A stretch of DNA of 14,923 nucleotides from assembly GCA_012032075.1 (NCBI GenBank), contig JAAURU010000029.1:1-14923 (forward strand), given 5' to 3'. The translations under genes were made by a program, and so were the position numbers. The stretch's first letter is position 1. Every line of letters starts with the position of its first letter. Under the pieces are notes generated by a model. It made no database searches, was not told where the DNA came from, and saw only the letters and a program-made list of their open reading frames with translations. Positions 1-6,604 of this stretch are shown here, one piece after another. Origin of the DNA: Flavobacterium sp. Its GTDB lineage: Bacteria; Bacteroidota; Bacteroidia; Flavobacteriales; Flavobacteriaceae.

Positions 1-223
1 CAGAATAAATACCATAAATAACTAAAACTACATTATTACCCACTAACATTGAAGTAATAAATTGAGAAGGTTTTTCTGTAAGTTTAGATAAAATTTTAGC
101 GTTAAGATTTTGTTGTTTTTTTTCAATTGAAAGATATACTTTGTTAGATGAAACATAAGCTATTTCCATTCCTGAAAAAAAAGCAGAAAGAAGCAAGCAG
201 CTAATAATAATGGCTATTTCCAT
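1..223 (-). CDS. CNNM/hemolysin-family membrane protein, N-terminal fragment (runs off window)
   Basis: The minus strand opens with ATG at 221-223 and stays open to the window edge, giving 74 codons: MEIAIIISCLLLSAFFSGME and onward. This is the typical start of the DUF21/CNNM transmembrane domain found in CorC/HlyC-like hemolysin family proteins: a first hydrophobic helix followed by the FSGMEIAYVSSN signature, then a basic stretch and a second hydrophobic segment (LVGNNVVLVIYGIYS). In the family this membrane domain is usually followed by paired CBS domains and a transporter-associated domain, which would lie outside the window. Family members are proposed to handle Mg2+ or other divalent cations; related proteins in flavobacteria include GldE. 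The gene starts only 3 bp after the stop of the small membrane protein upstream, so it is very probably the next cistron of the coaX-lptC operon. The family is recognisable; the exact function is not. Confidence 0.85.
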   Translation of the reverse strand, partial: MEIAIIISCLLLSAFFSGMEIAYVSSNKVYLSIEKKQQNLNAKILSKLTEKPSQFITSMLVGNNVVLVIYGIYS

Positions 224-226
224 ATA

Positions 227-412
227 TTACTGTTGTCTATTTTTGAATTTATTGTTGAAATGTCTTCTAAAGAAAAACATAAATATTGCTACAACTGCAA
301 AAAGAATACTTACAATATAATTTTCATTATTTATATATTTTGTAAAAGCATCATATATAAAAAAAAGTGCAAAAACAATATAAAAATATGGGAAATACTT
401 AACGAAATTCAT
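227..412 (-). CDS. small two-helix membrane protein of unknown function
   Basis: A 61-residue protein beginning MNFVKYFPYF, with two hydrophobic stretches (about residues 6-25 and 35-52) and a very basic tail (RRHFNNKFKNRQQ). I chose the ATG at 410-412. The frame can be extended upstream only to a TTG at 454, and the ATG gives a compact two-helix protein whose basic tail probably lies in the cytoplasm. No enzymatic motif is visible and I do not assign a function. It lies between lptC (57 bp gap) and the CNNM-type gene (3 bp gap), on the same strand, so it is probably co-transcribed with them. Small membrane proteins of this kind in this position appear to be usual in flavobacterial genomes; that is from memory of the gene order and was not checked. 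Confidence 0.75.
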   Translation of the reverse strand: MNFVKYFPYFYIVFALFFIYDAFTKYINNENYIVSILFAVVAIFMFFFRRHFNNKFKNRQQ

Positions 413-469
413 TTCTAGTAATTTTGTACCAAAAATAAGAAAATTAATTGACAATATTAAAATTGTTTT

Positions 470-1030
470 TTACTCTACTTTAGTAATTTCTCCACTACTA
501 GTTTGCATATTGAAGATTTTAAAGTCTTTACTAAAATCGACTCCTGGACCTTGAAGAAATCCACCTGATTCATCAATATATTTGAATTGTTTTTCGGTAA
601 AAAACCATTCGTTTTTTTGGTCAAAATAGAGTTGGGAAGTTTCTAATTTTTTACCATCATGAGAGGTGATTGTTACATTACCTTGTAAATCTATAATATT
701 AGTTTTTTTGTAAGATATTGCATAATTTGCTTCAATTATAGTAGTTTGATTTTTACCATCAAACATGGTTACAACAACCCCTTTAGGAAATTCGGTAAAA
801 GCATTTTGAATGTTACTGTAATCTAACATTTTCTTACTTACCAAAATAGATTTTACTTTACCAGAATCGGTATATTTTAAATTAATAGAATCTACTTCAC
901 CAGAAGGTAAAAAAGAAGAACGATTAAACTTTTGTACATCTTTTAGAGAGCCTTCACAAGAAAAAAACATAGTCACGATAAAAGCTATCGTGACTATATT
1001 AAGTGTTCTATTTCTATATTTTTTATTCAT
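470..1030 (-). CDS. lptC: LPS export ABC transporter periplasmic protein LptC
   Basis: A 186-residue lipoprotein that in the Lpt pathway links the inner-membrane LptBFG transporter to the periplasmic LptA bridge carrying lipopolysaccharide to the outer membrane. Residues 1-25 form a short lipoprotein signal: a basic MNKKYRNR start, a hydrophobic core and a lipobox MFFSC with Cys25 as the probable lipidated residue. The rest is beta-rich with the LptC/OstA pattern: GEVDSINLKYTDSGKVKSIL, then FPKGVVVTMFD, then IDLQGNVTITSHDGKKLETS and LYFDQKNEWFFTEK. The start at 1028-1030 is preferred over an upstream TTG at 1069, because the latter would place 13 non-signal residues before the signal peptide and overlap the previous gene. 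The start lies 2 bp after the stop of the TPR gene, which implies translational coupling. Length matches the Bacteroidetes family. Nothing appears broken. Confidence 0.9.
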   Translation of the reverse strand: MNKKYRNRTLNIVTIAFIVTMFFSCEGSLKDVQKFNRSSFLPSGEVDSINLKYTDSGKVKSILVSKKMLDYSNIQNAFTEFPKGVVVTMFDGKNQTTIIEANYAISYKKTNIIDLQGNVTITSHDGKKLETSQLYFDQKNEWFFTEKQFKYIDESGGFLQGPGVDFSKDFKIFNMQTSSGEITKVE

Positions 1031-1032
1031 TT

Positions 1033-2403
1033 TTACAATGTTGGAACAGTAACGCTTTCTCCAACCCAACAGTTAAATGCGATTCTTTTTCCAGACATAT
1101 TACCATCAGGATGACTAAATATCTCCGATTTTGAAGGAGCTGAAGCTCTATATCTTGATGCTGTACTACTAGCTGTACCTCTCAATGATGAATCTGCTGC
1201 TGCTGCTTTATCACAATACTGAGCTGCTAACCAATACATTGCTCTTTTTTCAAACTGATCTTTTCCACAATCATTAATACTACTTCCATACAATTGTGCT
1301 ATTAACAAATATGCTTTACCATAAGAAGGTTTAACTTGTATTGCTTTTTTAGCATAATTACGCGCTTGGCTTTTGTTTGATTTCGAATATATCGTAGCAA
1401 CTTTCATATACACATTTGCTTTTTTAGTATTTTCTGTGTACATATCTGCCGCTTTGTTTAAATATTCAACAGCTTTAGCGATATTTTTCTTTTGATATTC
1501 TACAATACCTTGTTTTTCATAAGCTGGAGCACTTGGATCAACTTTTAATAAAGCTTCTGAAATTTTACCAAATAATGGATCCTCATCACAACCTTTAGCT
1601 TCTAAACGATCTGCCGCTCTTAACAACCAAACTTTATTTGTCTTGTTAGCTTCAAATGATTTTTGGTAAAAAGGAATCAATTTATCACATGAAGATAACT
1701 TAACAATAATGGCATCCATACTTGAAGTAACTGTTACAATATCTTCTAAATTAGCTTCTACTCTAGCTTTTGCTTTTGCTTCTTTAGTATCTAAAGTTTG
1801 ACCTGATTCTTCTTTTTCAATTAAAACATCTTTTTCAGAAGAATATTCTTTTTCTTGCGTTGCTAATTTTTCTAATATGTCATCATATTTATCAAACACT
1901 TGTTGTAATTCTATGCCTTTATTACCAGCTTCATAGTCTTTAACAAATATTTCAAAATATGCATATAAAGCTCTTGTTGAATCAAAATTTGCTAAATCTG
2001 AAGTAAATGCTTTATCTAAAAGTGCATATATTTCTTCTTTAGTACCTACATTGTAATTAAATAATGTAAGTCCTTTTTTCATATTTACACCAAGATTATC
2101 TTGAGGAAAGTTCTTATACGCTTCTTCATAGAATTTCATCAAATCTCTTACATACTTCTCTTTTTCGGCTCCTGTAGCATTGTCAATTTTTTGTTTTATA
2201 GCAAATTCTCCATAAGAAAATACTCTTTTATCAAAAGATGGACAATCCTTTCTTAAGGTTGTTAAATAATCATAACCCGCTGGGTCTTTTGCTTTTACAG
2301 AAGATGCCATTAAACTTAACGTTTCTGTACATGCTTCACTATTTTGAGCATTTGCAAATAAACCTATTGCTGTTACAAATAATAAAGATAATTTAGTTTT
2401 CAT
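1033..2403 (-). CDS. secreted TPR-repeat protein of the coaX-lptC operon
   Basis: 456 residues. Residues 1-19 form a signal peptide (MKTKLSLLFVTAIGLFANA, probable cleavage before QNSEAC). Residues about 165-225 are charged and helical with coiled-coil character. Three tetratricopeptide-type helical pairs follow at about 293-326, 330-363 and 363-402, for example KAVEYLNKAADMY and NYAKKAIQVKPSYGKAYLL. The C-terminus is Ser/Ala rich and ends in a distinct NCWVGESVTVPTL tail. There are seven cysteines in the predicted mature chain (25, 54, 239, 272, 379, 397, 445), rather many for such a protein, so disulfides in the periplasm are possible. No catalytic motif is seen; by family knowledge TPR domains bind other proteins. 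Its position between an outer-membrane barrel (23 bp gap) and lptC (2 bp gap) suggests a role in envelope biogenesis, which is inference only. The frame is intact throughout despite several A/T runs. Confidence 0.85.
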   Translation of the reverse strand: MKTKLSLLFVTAIGLFANAQNSEACTETLSLMASSVKAKDPAGYDYLTTLRKDCPSFDKRVFSYGEFAIKQKIDNATGAEKEKYVRDLMKFYEEAYKNFPQDNLGVNMKKGLTLFNYNVGTKEEIYALLDKAFTSDLANFDSTRALYAYFEIFVKDYEAGNKGIELQQVFDKYDDILEKLATQEKEYSSEKDVLIEKEESGQTLDTKEAKAKARVEANLEDIVTVTSSMDAIIVKLSSCDKLIPFYQKSFEANKTNKVWLLRAADRLEAKGCDEDPLFGKISEALLKVDPSAPAYEKQGIVEYQKKNIAKAVEYLNKAADMYTENTKKANVYMKVATIYSKSNKSQARNYAKKAIQVKPSYGKAYLLIAQLYGSSINDCGKDQFEKRAMYWLAAQYCDKAAAADSSLRGTASSTASRYRASAPSKSEIFSHPDGNMSGKRIAFNCWVGESVTVPTL

Positions 2404-2426
2404 TTTATAACTATTCTAAAAAATTA

Positions 2427-3677
2427 TTAATCAATTTTACGTTTTTTAAACCATTTGTCACTTAAAGATAAACCTACACTTAAGTTAAAATAATTTTCTC
2501 TTACTAGATTGTAATAAGTAGTTCCTCTTACTCCTACTTCTAGACCTACATCTATTTTTGAAAAACCTAGTGGTAATCCTAATCCAAAATTCATGCCATA
2601 ATCTTCAATACTCTTGTCCTTTATGACTAGTCCAGTGTTTTCATATCTAAAACCAGCTCTATAAACAACTCTACTTAAGTAACTTGTAAAAGAATCAAAT
2701 TTAGGAATATAATATCCACCTATTACATATTTTTGAGAATTTTCAAAACTCACATTTGTAATATCATCAAATCGATTCGTTAATTGACTGTTTTCTTGAA
2801 AAGTAATTTCAGTTCCAATTAACCATTTATTTTTTTCACCAACACCTAAACCAAATCCCATTTTTGTTGGCAACACTAATTTAGAGTCATTAAGCGCAAC
2901 ATCTTCCGAATCACTAACAATTTCACCACCATTATTATCGAATGTTACAGTAGCGATGTTTCTTTGATTAATTGCATTCAATTTAGCTTCTGGAGAATAG
3001 ACAAGACTTGTAAATAACTCATATTTTTCATTTATTTTTCGATTATACAAAGCCCCGAAATTAAATGAAGCACCAGATATAGTTGAAATATTACGTTCTC
3101 TAGCGGCTAATTGTACCGTTGAAAGTCCTTGAATAGATTCGTTTGTAATGGTTCCAAAATTATACTGAACATCTACACCTAAACTTAAATTTTTAGAAAA
3201 ATTATATGAACCTCCTAGAAACACTTTATTTATATTTCCAGTTCCTGTGAATTGTCTAGCTCCAGTTTCTCCATTGCTATTTGTATAATTGTTTCGTACT
3301 TTATATCCAACAGCAGAAAAAGGAATAAGTCCAAAAGAAGCTCCGAATTTACCCATTGGAATACCAATAGCTAAATAATCTAAACTTGTTCTTTTTGCAC
3401 TTTCTTCATCCACTTCATTTTTCAAGTTAGCAAAAGTTGTTGTTCCACCTACAGTAAAAGAAGTTAATCTTAAATGAGAATATGATGCAGGGTTTAACAA
3501 ATTAAGAGCTATACTATCTCCTTGAATTCCTAAACCACCCATTGCTCTTGCGCTTTGAGTGCCTCTAAACTTTATTTCTCCTAAACCATAAAACGAATAT
3601 GGTGAAGAGGTGTTTTCTTGAGAATAACTTACAACACCCAATAATAGTGTTATAAAAATTATAAGTTTTTTAATCAT
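2427..3677 (-). CDS. outer-membrane beta-barrel protein (OmpP1/FadL-like, putative)
   Basis: 416 residues with a signal peptide (MIKKLIIFITLLLGVVSYS, cleavage probably before QENTSS). The mature start, SPYSFYGLGEIKFRGTQSAR, followed by AMGGLGIQGDSIALNLLNPASYS, is the pattern of Bacteroidetes FadL/OmpP1-like barrels. Alternating polar and aromatic beta strands run to the end (for example YYNLVRENYFNLSVGLSLS). Known family members transport hydrophobic compounds, but the substrate here cannot be read from sequence. The chosen ATG (3675-3677) leads directly into the signal peptide; a start 15 bases upstream is possible but would add MYTQK. When the broken pantothenate kinase frame ahead of it is restored, that gene ends at 3670 and overlaps this start by 8 bp, a typical operon junction. 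Intact frame. Confidence 0.85.
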   Translation of the reverse strand: MIKKLIIFITLLLGVVSYSQENTSSPYSFYGLGEIKFRGTQSARAMGGLGIQGDSIALNLLNPASYSHLRLTSFTVGGTTTFANLKNEVDEESAKRTSLDYLAIGIPMGKFGASFGLIPFSAVGYKVRNNYTNSNGETGARQFTGTGNINKVFLGGSYNFSKNLSLGVDVQYNFGTITNESIQGLSTVQLAARERNISTISGASFNFGALYNRKINEKYELFTSLVYSPEAKLNAINQRNIATVTFDNNGGEIVSDSEDVALNDSKLVLPTKMGFGLGVGEKNKWLIGTEITFQENSQLTNRFDDITNVSFENSQKYVIGGYYIPKFDSFTSYLSRVVYRAGFRYENTGLVIKDKSIEDYGMNFGLGLPLGFSKIDVGLEVGVRGTTYYNLVRENYFNLSVGLSLSDKWFKKRKID

Positions 3678-4411
3678 TTTTTGTGTGTACATATATAAAT
3701 AATGAATTCAAACTTTCTAATAAAAAATTTGAATTGGCAAATATGGTGCTTTTTAATCTTTTTGCCAAAAAATCTGCATCTCCTCCTGTTAAAATTATTG
3801 TTAAAATCTTTTAAATTTTAAGTAAAATATTGTGCTACAAACCCTTCAATTTCATGAATCACTCCATTAACAATACCAGAATGAATGGCTTCATTTGTAG
3901 AATTTCCAATGTAATTTTCAGGAAATGATTTTTCTAATAACGGTAATTTTGCTGTGTAATTGTGTAAGCTATTGTATCTTAATTTTAAACCTGGTGAAAT
4001 GGCACCACCTAAATAATTATTTTGGTTATCTTTAAAATCATATGTTATACAGGTTCCAGCATCGATAATTAAACAATTTTGTTCAGGGTATAAGATAGAA
4101 GCTCCCGCTGTTAAGACCATTCTATCAATTCCTAATGTTTTTGGTGTACTATATAAATTAGTGAATGGAAAATTCAATTCATTTGAAACAATTAATAATT
4201 TTGAATGTTTTTCTATAAACTGAAAACACTTTTCATCTAGCTTTCCTACAGAGGAAGAGATGGAATCTTTTATGCTTGAAAATTTTTTAAAAATAATTTC
4301 AAAAGATTCTAATGCTTCATTGATAGTAAAAGTAAACTTTTCAATAAGCCTATTTTGTTCAAATACAGCACATTTAATTCTTGTATTTCCAATATCGATA
4401 GCTAGAAGCAT
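3670..4411 (-). pseudogene. coaX: type III pantothenate kinase, reading frame broken near the C-terminus
   Basis: CoaX phosphorylates pantothenate in the first step of coenzyme A synthesis. The uninterrupted part (3818-4411, 197 residues) has the ASKHA-type motifs of type III enzymes: N-terminal AIDIGNTRIK (Asp6), GIDR (94-97), IIDAGTCITYDF (Asp117) and LGGAISPGLKLR (134-145). It then stops at TAA 3818-3820. Just downstream, in another frame, the expected C-terminal sequence continues with TIILTGGDADFLAKRLKSTI and ends at TAA 3670-3672. Joining the two requires two added bases (one A/T run at 3824-3827 and one at 3809-3812 would suffice) or one removed base plus loss of the stop. The restored protein is about 247 residues, the usual family length, and overlaps the next gene by 8 bp. 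The start at 4409-4411 is used because the promoter -7 box lies at 4430-4438, downstream of the alternative start at 4441. The break may be a sequence error. As written, the conserved TGGD segment is lost. Confidence 0.85.
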
Positions 4412-4429
4412 TATTTCATTTTTGAGTGG

Positions 4430-4438
4430 ACAAATATA
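4430..4438 (-). promoter_or_regulatory. -7 box for the coaX envelope operon
   Basis: On the minus strand this reads TATATTTGT, an exact match to the Bacteroidetes -7 consensus TAnnTTTGY. It places the transcript start near 4423 and the coaX ATG (4411) about 12 bases later, a short leader typical of the phylum. No clear TTTG is found at the usual -33 distance. It is divergent from the tRNA-Phe promoter 25 bases away. Confidence 0.6.
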
Positions 4439-4462
4439 CAAATTGATTTTTTAAAAAAATGT

Positions 4463-4494
4463 TTTGGAAATTACAAAAAGGGTTCTATATTTGC
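4463..4494 (+). promoter_or_regulatory. Bacteroidetes-type promoter of tRNA-Phe
   Basis: TTTG at 4463-4466 and TATATTTGC at 4486-4494 are separated by 19 bases. Both boxes and the spacing match the consensus for the Bacteroidetes housekeeping sigma factor. Transcription would start near 4500, about 14 bases before the tRNA. Confidence 0.75.
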
Positions 4495-4513
4495 ACTCGC
4501 TAAAACAAAGCAA

Positions 4514-4586
4514 GGTACCTTAGCTCAGTTGGTAGAGCAATGGACTGAAAATCCATGTGTCCCTGGTTCGATTCCTGGAGGTACCA
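4514..4586 (+). tRNA. tRNA-Phe (GAA)
   Basis: A 73-base cloverleaf. The acceptor stem pairs GGTACCT (4514-4520) with AGGTACC (4579-4585), and A4586 is the discriminator. The D stem is GCTC/GAGC. The anticodon stem pairs ATGGA (4540-4544) with TCCAT (4552-4556), around loop CTGAAAA with anticodon GAA at 4547-4549. The T loop is TTCGATT. The 3' CCA is not encoded: CAT follows the discriminator. The T stem is CCTGG/CCTGG, so its middle pair (4564 and 4576) is a U-U mismatch. It is the only plus-strand gene and has its own promoter and terminator. Confidence 0.95.
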
Positions 4587-4590
4587 CATC

Positions 4591-4617
4591 AAAAACCACT
4601 CGTTTGAGTGGTTTTTT
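4591..4617. terminator. bidirectional intrinsic terminator between tRNA-Phe and guaC
   Basis: The hairpin CCACTC (4596-4601), loop GTTT, GAGTGG (4606-4611) is flanked by A5 on the left and T6 on the right. It therefore gives a stem followed by a T run in both directions. It begins 5 bases after the tRNA and lies 15 bases beyond the guaC stop, so it can end both converging transcripts. Confidence 0.85.
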
Positions 4618-4631
4618 ATTTTGAATAATTC

Positions 4632-5672
4632 CTAATTAGTATAAATCTTATTTTCCTGCTCTGCTACTCTTATAAAAGTAGTTCTTTTAGTGAGTTCCTT
4701 TAATTTAGAAGCCCCTACATAAGTACAAGTACTTCTTAAGCCTCCTAAAATATCTTGTATGGTGTCTTCTACTTTGCCTCTAAAAGGTACTTTTACAGTT
4801 TTACCTTCGCTAGCTCTATAGTTTGCCACACCTCCTACATGTTTTTTCATAGCAGTTTCCGAACTCATGCCGTAAAATTGTTTGAATTTTTCTCCATTGA
4901 TTTCAATCATTTCACCACCACTTTCTTCATGACCTGCTAACATTCCTCCTAACATCACAAAATCGGCTCCAGCTCCAAAGGCTTTGGCTACATCTCCTGG
5001 AATTGCACAACCTCCATCACTTATGATTTGCCCTCCTAAACCATGAGCAGCATCTGCACATTCTATTATCGCAGAAAGTTGGGGATAACCTACTCCCGTT
5101 TTTACACGAGTCGTACAAACCGAACCTGGTCCAATTCCTACTTTTATAATATCAGCTCCAGCTAATAATAGCTCTTCCACCATTTCTCCAGTTACTACAT
5201 TTCCAGCAATGATTACTTTATCTGGAAAGTTTCTACGCGCTTGTTTTACAAATTTCACAAAATGCTCGGAATAGCCATTGGCTACATCGATACAAATAAA
5301 TTTGAGTTGGGGAAATAATTCAAAAATGGTTTTTAGTTTCTTTTCATCTTCTTTACCTGTTCCAGTACTTACTGCAATATAATCGGTAAGGTTTTGCGAT
5401 GTTTTACTTAAGAAATTAGTCCATTCTTCAATGGAATAATGTTTGTGAATAGCTGTAAATATTTTATGTTTTGCTAGTTCAGTTGCCATTTCAAAAGTAC
5501 CAACAGTATCCATGTTTGCAGCCATAATTGGCACACCGCTCCAAGTTATAGAACTATGTAAAAATTTAAAATTGCGTTCTAAATCTACTTGTGCTCTACT
5601 GGATAAAGTAGAACGTTTTGGACGAATCATTACGTCTTTAAAGCCTAATTTTAAGTCGGTTTCTATTCTCAT
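4632..5672 (-). CDS. guaC: GMP reductase
   Basis: 346 residues. It carries out NADPH-dependent reductive deamination of GMP to IMP, recycling guanine nucleotides into the adenine branch in the cytosol. It is a TIM-barrel member of the IMPDH/GMPR family without a CBS insertion. The catalytic loop IGPGSVCTTRVKTGVGYPQL places the nucleophile at Cys186, and GVANYRASEGKTV places Glu289; both positions agree with E. coli GuaC (347 residues), which separates it from IMP dehydrogenase. Phosphate- and nucleotide-binding segments ISDGGCAIPGDVAKAFGAGA and FVMLGGMLAGHEESGG are present, and the N-terminal FKDVMIRPKRSTLSSRAQVD is characteristic. The start at 5670-5672 lies just downstream of a -7 box at 5689-5696. 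It is probably a single-gene unit ending at the shared terminator at 4591-4617. The frame is intact and nothing unusual was seen. Confidence 0.95.
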   Translation of the reverse strand: MRIETDLKLGFKDVMIRPKRSTLSSRAQVDLERNFKFLHSSITWSGVPIMAANMDTVGTFEMATELAKHKIFTAIHKHYSIEEWTNFLSKTSQNLTDYIAVSTGTGKEDEKKLKTIFELFPQLKFICIDVANGYSEHFVKFVKQARRNFPDKVIIAGNVVTGEMVEELLLAGADIIKVGIGPGSVCTTRVKTGVGYPQLSAIIECADAAHGLGGQIISDGGCAIPGDVAKAFGAGADFVMLGGMLAGHEESGGEMIEINGEKFKQFYGMSSETAMKKHVGGVANYRASEGKTVKVPFRGKVEDTIQDILGGLRSTCTYVGASKLKELTKRTTFIRVAEQENKIYTN

Positions 5673-5688
5673 TTTCTTGTGCTTTATT

Positions 5689-5696
5689 CAAAAGTA
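5689..5696 (-). promoter_or_regulatory. probable -7 box of guaC
   Basis: The minus strand reads TACTTTTG, matching TAnnTTTG, but followed by A instead of a pyrimidine. It would start the transcript about 11 bases before the guaC ATG. The upstream region is A/T rich with no clear TTTG at -33. Confidence 0.4.
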
Positions 5697-5867
5697 TTAT
5701 TTTATTTTTTGAAAAAAATAAAAAAGAAAGAAAATGAAAAATTAATGTGCTTTTTTGGAAATGCACGTTTTTAAAAAAGAATGCTTTAAGAAGTAATTGC
5801 TTTTTTTCTTCTTCTGATGATGGATATTATAGTTGTAGTGTTATCAAGAAAGATTGTATAAACTAAC

Positions 5868-6188
5868 TTATTTATTTTTATTAGGATTTTGCCTCGTATC
5901 ATAAACTCTAACTATATAAATTTTAGATTTTCCAATACGATATGTAATTTTATAATTACCTTCAATAAGCTTTCTATAGTCATACTTTAAATGAATAAAT
6001 TCCTCATCAACAGCTCCTATTTCAGTAAAATCTATAGTAGGATTTTCTAGTATTTCGATTGTATTAAAAATAGAATCAATAAATTCTTTTGATTTTGGCA
6101 CATCATAAAATAAATCATTAAAAACTCTTATTTTCTGTAAATCTTTTAAGGCTCTTGCAGTTAACTCAACAATTATGAATTTTCCCAT
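5868..6188 (-). CDS. RelE/ParE-family toxin of a type II toxin-antitoxin pair
   Basis: 106 residues. It has the ParE/RelE layout: an N-terminal strand (KFIIVELTARALKDLQKI), two helices, then the C-terminal beta sheet with HLKYDYRKLIEGNYKITYRI and a final strand IYIVRVYDTRQNPNK, whose VYDTRQNP ending is typical of the ParE branch. Family members poison DNA gyrase (ParE) or cleave mRNA on the ribosome (RelE); which applies here cannot be decided. The ATG (6186-6188) lies inside the 3' end of the antitoxin gene and overlaps it by 23 bases, as expected for a translationally coupled pair. The toxin frame is complete with no visible loss of conserved residues. About 195 bases separate it from guaC; there I see only A/T-rich sequence with weak hairpins. 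Confidence 0.85.
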   Translation of the reverse strand: MGKFIIVELTARALKDLQKIRVFNDLFYDVPKSKEFIDSIFNTIEILENPTIDFTEIGAVDEEFIHLKYDYRKLIEGNYKITYRIGKSKIYIVRVYDTRQNPNKNK

Positions 6189-6383
6189 TTATCCATAATT
6201 CTTTAGCTTCTTTTAAACCATATGTCCTTCCTGCTTTAATATCCTCCTCACCTTCAGCAATCATTTTATCGTGTTTCGCTTGGGAAATATAAGCTTTTGC
6301 CATTTCATAAAACATTTTACAAATCGATCATCACCTTGGTTGATCAATTCGTGTAGTTCTTGTTTTAATTCAACTGTACTCAT
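6166..6383 (-). pseudogene. antitoxin partner of the ParE-like toxin, frame broken once
   Basis: The gene starts with ATG 6381-6383 (MSTVELKQELHELINQGDDR) and stops early after 40 codons. Adding one base in the T4 run at 6315-6318 restores FVKMFYEMAKAYISQAKHDK and continues to a TGA at 6166-6168, giving 72 residues. The restored protein is a small helical antitoxin of the type commonly seen next to ParE toxins in Bacteroidetes. Its N-terminal part is probably the regulatory dimer and the acidic-to-basic C-terminal part (EGEEDIKAGRTYGLKEAKEL) probably the toxin wrap, but that division is inference. A -7 box lies just upstream. A broken antitoxin in front of an intact toxin would be hard to tolerate, so I read the break as a probable sequence error. 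Confidence 0.75.
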
Positions 6384-6404
6384 AATAGCTGTTTTTAGTG
6401 TAAT

Positions 6405-6413
6405 ACAAATATA
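6405..6413 (-). promoter_or_regulatory. -7 box of the toxin-antitoxin operon
   Basis: The minus strand reads TATATTTGT, an exact TAnnTTTGY match, about 22 bases ahead of the antitoxin ATG. No good TTTG is found at -33. Type II modules are usually self-repressed by binding here; I see no clear palindrome over the box. Confidence 0.55.
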
Positions 6414-6478
6414 CAGATTTTGTAATTGCTTTTTATTGGTGTTTTTAGAAGCACAAAAACTGCTTTCAGAAGAAGATT

Positions 6479-6548
6479 CTCTCGCTATCCACTATATCTT
6501 TTCTTTTTTTAAAGAAAAAAGAAAAGGATAACTTTCCTATCTGGGCTA
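6479..6548 (+). repeat. degraded copy of a palindrome-cored dispersed repeat (copy 1)
   Basis: The left flank CTCGCTATCC then ATCTTTT, and the right flank AAAAGGAT then ATCTGGGCTA, match the flanks of the copy at 8066-8169 read on the opposite strand. The core is a 12-base perfect inverted repeat, CTTTTCTTTTTT (6498-6509) with AAAAAAGAAAAG (6515-6526) around a 5-base loop. The core sequence differs from that of copy 2 although the flanks agree. It lies between the end of the 6605-7084 gene and the toxin-antitoxin promoter, where it could act as a weak terminator. Confidence 0.6.
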
Positions 6549-6604
6549 TAATATTTGTTTAAATAAATTCATCAAAATCACAATTAGGATAAATTTCTTC
6601 TAAT

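Noticed and set aside
3803..3830. Programmed ribosomal frameshift in coaX
   Set aside because: There are stops in both frames and two shifts would be needed. No downstream pseudoknot is evident and there is no family precedent.
5673..5867. Possible small gene or regulatory RNA between guaC and the toxin gene
   Set aside because: Only A/T-rich sequence with short chance hairpins (for example CTTTTTT with AAAAAAG). No start, motif or terminator is convincing.
6271..6531. Plus-strand 86-residue reading frame
   Set aside because: It lies antisense to the antitoxin gene and runs through its promoter and the repeat. It has no protein-like conservation or domain.
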